Source: Candidatus Cloacimonadota bacterium (GTDB lineage Bacteria; Cloacimonadota; Cloacimonadia; Cloacimonadales; Cloacimonadaceae). Taken from it: a stretch of DNA of 7,675 nt. Below are positions 4,961 through 7,675 of the stretch, piece after piece. The position numbers and the translations under genes were made by a program. Every line of letters begins with the position of its first letter. Positions within the stretch are counted from its first letter, which is position 1. Location: positions 1 to 7,675 of the forward strand of contig JAQUHL010000081.1 in assembly GCA_028683635.1 (NCBI GenBank), in the 5' to 3' direction. A model generated the notes under the pieces. That model saw only the letters and a program-made list of their open reading frames with translations, was not told the DNA's origin and searched no databases.

Positions 4961-6472
4961 ATGAAAGAGCATCCACTTCTGGTATCCAAAATCTTGTTGC
5001 TGGCCTCTATCTTGCTGCTAATGGCAGGAATGCTTGGTGCGGCAGAGATTCAGGATGGAAAACTGGTATTGGAAGTTCTTCTTGCCAAAAACAAAGAACT
5101 GAGACTGAGGACAAATGATGTTGTTCACATGTTTGAACAGAACTCAGCCATTCAGAGAGAGCTTTTGGGAGATATTCACATTAGCTTTGCCGATAGCGAA
5201 ATCAAAAACTATTATGGAGTTATCAAAAAAAGCCAGATAGTGGAAAAGCCAAAAGCCGAAACTGTTTGCCACAGCTATTTTGTCTGGAAAGACAGCACCC
5301 TAACACTCCAGCATGAAGCAGTCTGGTTTGATGATGAGTATCACCATAGCTATGAGGATGCCAAAGAGTATGCCCTGGCAAATGGCTATCCCCTATCCAG
5401 AATCCATGCCATCCCCATGATGGGAGCAAGATTGAAGGTTGCTTCTGCTGCAGGAGTCTTTTATTTTGAAACACCTCTGAGAATGGAAAGTGATAGCGAT
5501 ATCACTATCAATGGCCAAAAATATGGCTTCTCAGGGTCTTTTATCCTGAATGCCATCGGAGATAAACTCAATCTGATCCACCGGATAGAACTCGAAGAAT
5601 ACATTGCAGGAGTTATCCAAAATGAAATTGGCAGCGGTGCACCACTGGAAGCCTTGAAAGCACAGGCAGTTGCCACCAGGACTCATGCCCTGAGCCTGCT
5701 TCTATATCATAAACACAAAAATGATGGATATGATTTATGCAACGATGTTCACTGCCAGGTTTACAGGGGTAAACACCTTCTGAACGAGAACATCCTGAAA
5801 GCCGTAATCTCAACCTCCGGGCAGGTTCTTATCCACAATGGTAAAATTGTCGATGCCACCTACCATAGCAGCTCGGGGGGAAAAACGGATTCTTCACAAA
5901 ACATCTGGAAAGGCCTTCCCGTCCCGTATCTGATGGGAGTGACCTGTGATCCCAGGGCTGAAGATTATGATCTTAGCACTGAATTCGCAGCCAGGAACTG
6001 GATTGAAACTGCCGTTGATACCAAAAATATGAGTTCCTGGGAGAAAACCACAACCAAGTGGACGCGGAGTGTATCCAAAACCGCGCTCATGAAAAACCTG
6101 TCCCTCACTTCATTGAACACGATCGAGATCCTGGCCCGTGGAGTTTCAGGAAGAATCTTGAGCATCCGGCTTAATGGAGACCAGGTTCTGGAAGGTGAAT
6201 ATCGGATCAGGCAGGCTTTTGGAGCTCTTCCCTCCTCACTTTTTTATATTCAGGGTCCCTATCGAGAAAGTTCCAAAGGCAAAGCAATATATACTGTTTC
6301 CGATCCAATCATATTAGCTGGCAAGGGCAGCGGACACGGGGTGGGTATGTGCCAGGTTACGGCATTACAAAAAGCACGGGAAGGCATGCCCTGGGATGAG
6401 ATCATTTTGTTCTTCTATCCTGGAGCGGAGCTATCTGCCAGATGGCGGGAAGGTTTTGCTCATGACGAGTAA
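4961..6472 (+). CDS. Exported SpoIID/LytB-family peptidoglycan enzyme
   Basis: SpoIID-family proteins are lytic transglycosylases that cleave glycan strands from which stem peptides have been removed; LytB relatives enhance amidases. The 503-residue product has a signal peptide (K2, hydrophobic 6-25, likely cleavage after GAA at 26-28). Residues about 29-159 match nothing I recognise; the SpoIID core runs from about 160. It holds EEYIAGVIQNEIGSGAPLEA with E222 matching the catalytic glutamate, ALKAQAVATRTHAL, CNDVHCQVYRG (C260, H264, C265, like the zinc-site region of SpoIID), TYHSSSGGKT, and the closing GSGHGVGMCQ at 456-465. Sporulation is not implied: the family also occurs in non-sporulating Gram-negative-type bacteria, where cell-wall remodelling in the periplasm is the likely role. 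Upstream only a weak ACAGAG precedes the ATG. The gene overlaps hslO by 11 nt. Family assignment is strong; the substrate is inferred. Confidence 0.9.
   Translation: MKEHPLLVSKILLLASILLLMAGMLGAAEIQDGKLVLEVLLAKNKELRLRTNDVVHMFEQNSAIQRELLGDIHISFADSEIKNYYGVIKKSQIVEKPKAETVCHSYFVWKDSTLTLQHEAVWFDDEYHHSYEDAKEYALANGYPLSRIHAIPMMGARLKVASAAGVFYFETPLRMESDSDITINGQKYGFSGSFILNAIGDKLNLIHRIELEEYIAGVIQNEIGSGAPLEALKAQAVATRTHALSLLLYHKHKNDGYDLCNDVHCQVYRGKHLLNENILKAVISTSGQVLIHNGKIVDATYHSSSGGKTDSSQNIWKGLPVPYLMGVTCDPRAEDYDLSTEFAARNWIETAVDTKNMSSWEKTTTKWTRSVSKTALMKNLSLTSLNTIEILARGVSGRILSIRLNGDQVLEGEYRIRQAFGALPSSLFYIQGPYRESSKGKAIYTVSDPIILAGKGSGHGVGMCQVTALQKAREGMPWDEIILFFYPGAELSARWREGFAHDE
6447..6453 (+). promoter_or_regulatory. 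Ribosome-binding site for hslO, inside the SpoIID-like gene
   Basis: GGGAAGG lies 8 nt before the ATG at 6462. The hslO frame is open further upstream, to an ATG at 6396, but that extension (MRSFCSSILERSY...) has no Hsp33 character and no comparable site. This motif therefore favours the 6462 start. Confidence 0.7.
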
Positions 6473-7349
6473 AGACAAGATCCTGAGGGCAACAGCTGCC
6501 AATGATCAATTTCGGGTATTTGCCGTCGATGCCAGCCAAACTGCCCAGGCTGCCAGAGATTTGCACGATCTCTCTCCCCTTTCTGCAATTTTAATGGGAA
6601 GACTGATTGCGGCAACCGCTATGCTGGGATTGGAACTGAAGAGCGAAGGCAACAGTTTAACCTTAAAACTCGATTGTGAAGGTGAGCTTAAGGGTGGATT
6701 GATCATCTGCGAGCATGGCGGGTTCTTGAGAGCTTATGTTAAAAACCCCAGGCTTTGGTTTGACACACCCGAGGATAACTTTCTGGTGGGGAAACACGTG
6801 GGTAAAGGAACCCTTTCGATCATTAAGGATCTGGGCTTGAAGACCCCATTTTCCGGCATCTCAGAGCTTGTCACCGGAGAAATCGGAGATGACCTTGCTG
6901 CCTATTATTATCAAAGTGAGCAAATCCCAACTGCCGTGAATCTGGGGGTTTTGATAGACAAAGAGGCCAGGATTCGGGCTTGCGGTGGATTTATTGTCCA
7001 ACAAATGCCAGGTGCAGATTTGTCCAGGGCAGAACAATTGATCCAAAACATCAACAGCACACCAAACGTCTCAGACCTCATGGACATGGGGATGGATATC
7101 AGGGAGATTTTGGATAGATTCGTCCTCAAAGGCATAAGCTGGAATCTGTTGGGAACCTTTCCCCTGCAATATCAGTGTAATTGTTCCCGGGATAGATTTG
7201 AACGTGCATTGCTGCTTCTGGGGGTCTTAGACCTCGAAAGCATGCAGGAAGGAATCAATCCAATATGTATGTATTGTAACAAAGAATATTGCTTTGATCG
7301 GGAAGACATCCAAAACCTGATCAATGAGCTAAAACATAAGGAATCCTGA
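6462..7349 (+). CDS. hslO: Redox-regulated chaperone Hsp33
   Basis: Hsp33 is a cytoplasmic holdase that is inactive when reduced and zinc-bound, and is switched on by oxidation of its cysteines under oxidative plus unfolding stress. The product is 295 residues, the usual family length. The N-terminal domain starts MTSKDKILRATAANDQFRVFAVDAS and continues with LSAILMGRLIAATAMLG and LKLDCEGELKGGLIICEHGG, the family pattern. The C-terminal switch domain has CNC at 239-241 and CMYC at 269-272, the four zinc-binding thiols, with an additional Cys at 276. The start at 6462 overlaps the end of the SpoIID-like gene by 11 nt, with GGGAAGG 8 nt upstream; such overlap usually means translational coupling. 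The TGA is 3 nt before the next ATG. Identification is firm. Confidence 0.96.
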   Translation: MTSKDKILRATAANDQFRVFAVDASQTAQAARDLHDLSPLSAILMGRLIAATAMLGLELKSEGNSLTLKLDCEGELKGGLIICEHGGFLRAYVKNPRLWFDTPEDNFLVGKHVGKGTLSIIKDLGLKTPFSGISELVTGEIGDDLAAYYYQSEQIPTAVNLGVLIDKEARIRACGGFIVQQMPGADLSRAEQLIQNINSTPNVSDLMDMGMDIREILDRFVLKGISWNLLGTFPLQYQCNCSRDRFERALLLLGVLDLESMQEGINPICMYCNKEYCFDREDIQNLINELKHKES

Positions 7350-7352
7350 GTA

Positions 7353-7675
7353 ATGAGAAACTTCCGGATCAAATACTACATCTTAATCATCTTTTTTCTA
7401 TTCGGCATTGCATGCGCATCTGCCATCAGTCTTGAGGATGCCAAATTCTGCCTGGAAAGGGAATTGATAGATGTCCTGATCAAACATCACGAATCCATAC
7501 TTGACTCTGTGTTTTCGGAAAATCCTTCTCAGGAGTGGCTTTTCTGGACCGTCGAATATTCCAAACAAATCAAGGATGCTGAACTGGCTGCTCATTGTCA
7601 TTACAATCTGGCAACCAAGTATAATTCTTTGGAAAGTGCTGTTCAATGCTTGCTCCTGGCAGAAAACAGGATAAA
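7353..7675 (+). CDS. Exported alpha-helical protein of unknown function, N-terminal part (3' truncated)
   Basis: About 107 residues are visible before the window ends. The start ATG follows the hslO stop by 3 nt, and AAGGA at 7338-7342 lies 10 nt upstream, so it is probably the third gene of the unit. The N-terminus (MRNFRIKYY, then ILIIFFLFGIACASA) is a typical signal peptide, probably cleaved after ASA at 22-24. C21 sits in GIAC, a poor lipobox, so a lipoprotein is possible but less likely. The mature part is helical and charged, with segments such as ELAAHCHYNLATKYNSLESAVQCLLLAENRI whose spacing recalls tetratricopeptide (TPR) repeats, though no repeat can be confirmed from this fragment. 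Position after a cell-wall enzyme and a chaperone gives no firm function. I do not recognise the family. Confidence 0.75.
   Translation, partial: MRNFRIKYYILIIFFLFGIACASAISLEDAKFCLERELIDVLIKHHESILDSVFSENPSQEWLFWTVEYSKQIKDAELAAHCHYNLATKYNSLESAVQCLLLAENRI

Noticed and set aside
6396..6461. Extended Hsp33 start at ATG 6396
   Set aside because: The extra 22 residues are a shadow of the SpoIID-like gene; GGGAAGG and family length favour ATG 6462.

Overview
This is a bacterial chromosome fragment with six protein genes, all on the + strand. Two of them are cut by the window edges. The best lineage clue is the gene at the left edge. It ends in a YPNPFNP-type C-terminal domain (an FlgD-like Ig fold resembling a type IX secretion sorting signal), which is common in the FCB superphylum. 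The repeat-laden spacers and the mix of genes would suit Cloacimonadota or a related lineage. This placement is inference from motifs; no database search was run.

Layout. (1) 2-361: 3' end of a secreted or cell-surface protein gene, closed by a clean intrinsic terminator at 389-413. (2) 362-1585: about 1.2 kb without a credible gene, built as a mosaic of repeats. It holds a 17-bp inverted-repeat element, two full copies and one fragment of an interspersed repeat of about 90-110 bp, hairpin modules in both orientations, an 85-bp sequence repeated in tandem, and a striking perfect palindrome with 44-bp arms. (3) 1586-4786: aspartate kinase followed with no gap by methionyl-tRNA synthetase, a likely two-gene transcription unit joining the entry to the aspartate-family amino-acid pathway (which includes methionine) with charging of tRNA-Met. 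(4) 4787-4960: a short spacer holding a third full copy of the interspersed repeat. (5) 4961-7675: a SpoIID/LytB-family exported peptidoglycan enzyme, the redox chaperone Hsp33 (overlapping the previous gene by 11 nt), and the start of an exported helical protein of unknown function that begins 3 nt after Hsp33. These three genes look translationally coupled.

The protein genes are mostly recognisable housekeeping families. The unusual material is in the non-coding DNA. The palindrome at 1428-1516, just upstream of the aspartate kinase gene, is built from TTAATC-type motifs at exact 11-bp intervals that are mirrored across a single central base. The interspersed repeats on both sides of the lysC-metG unit create open minus-strand frames that could easily be mis-annotated as proteins. 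No RNA gene, CRISPR array, transposase or complete mobile element was recognised.
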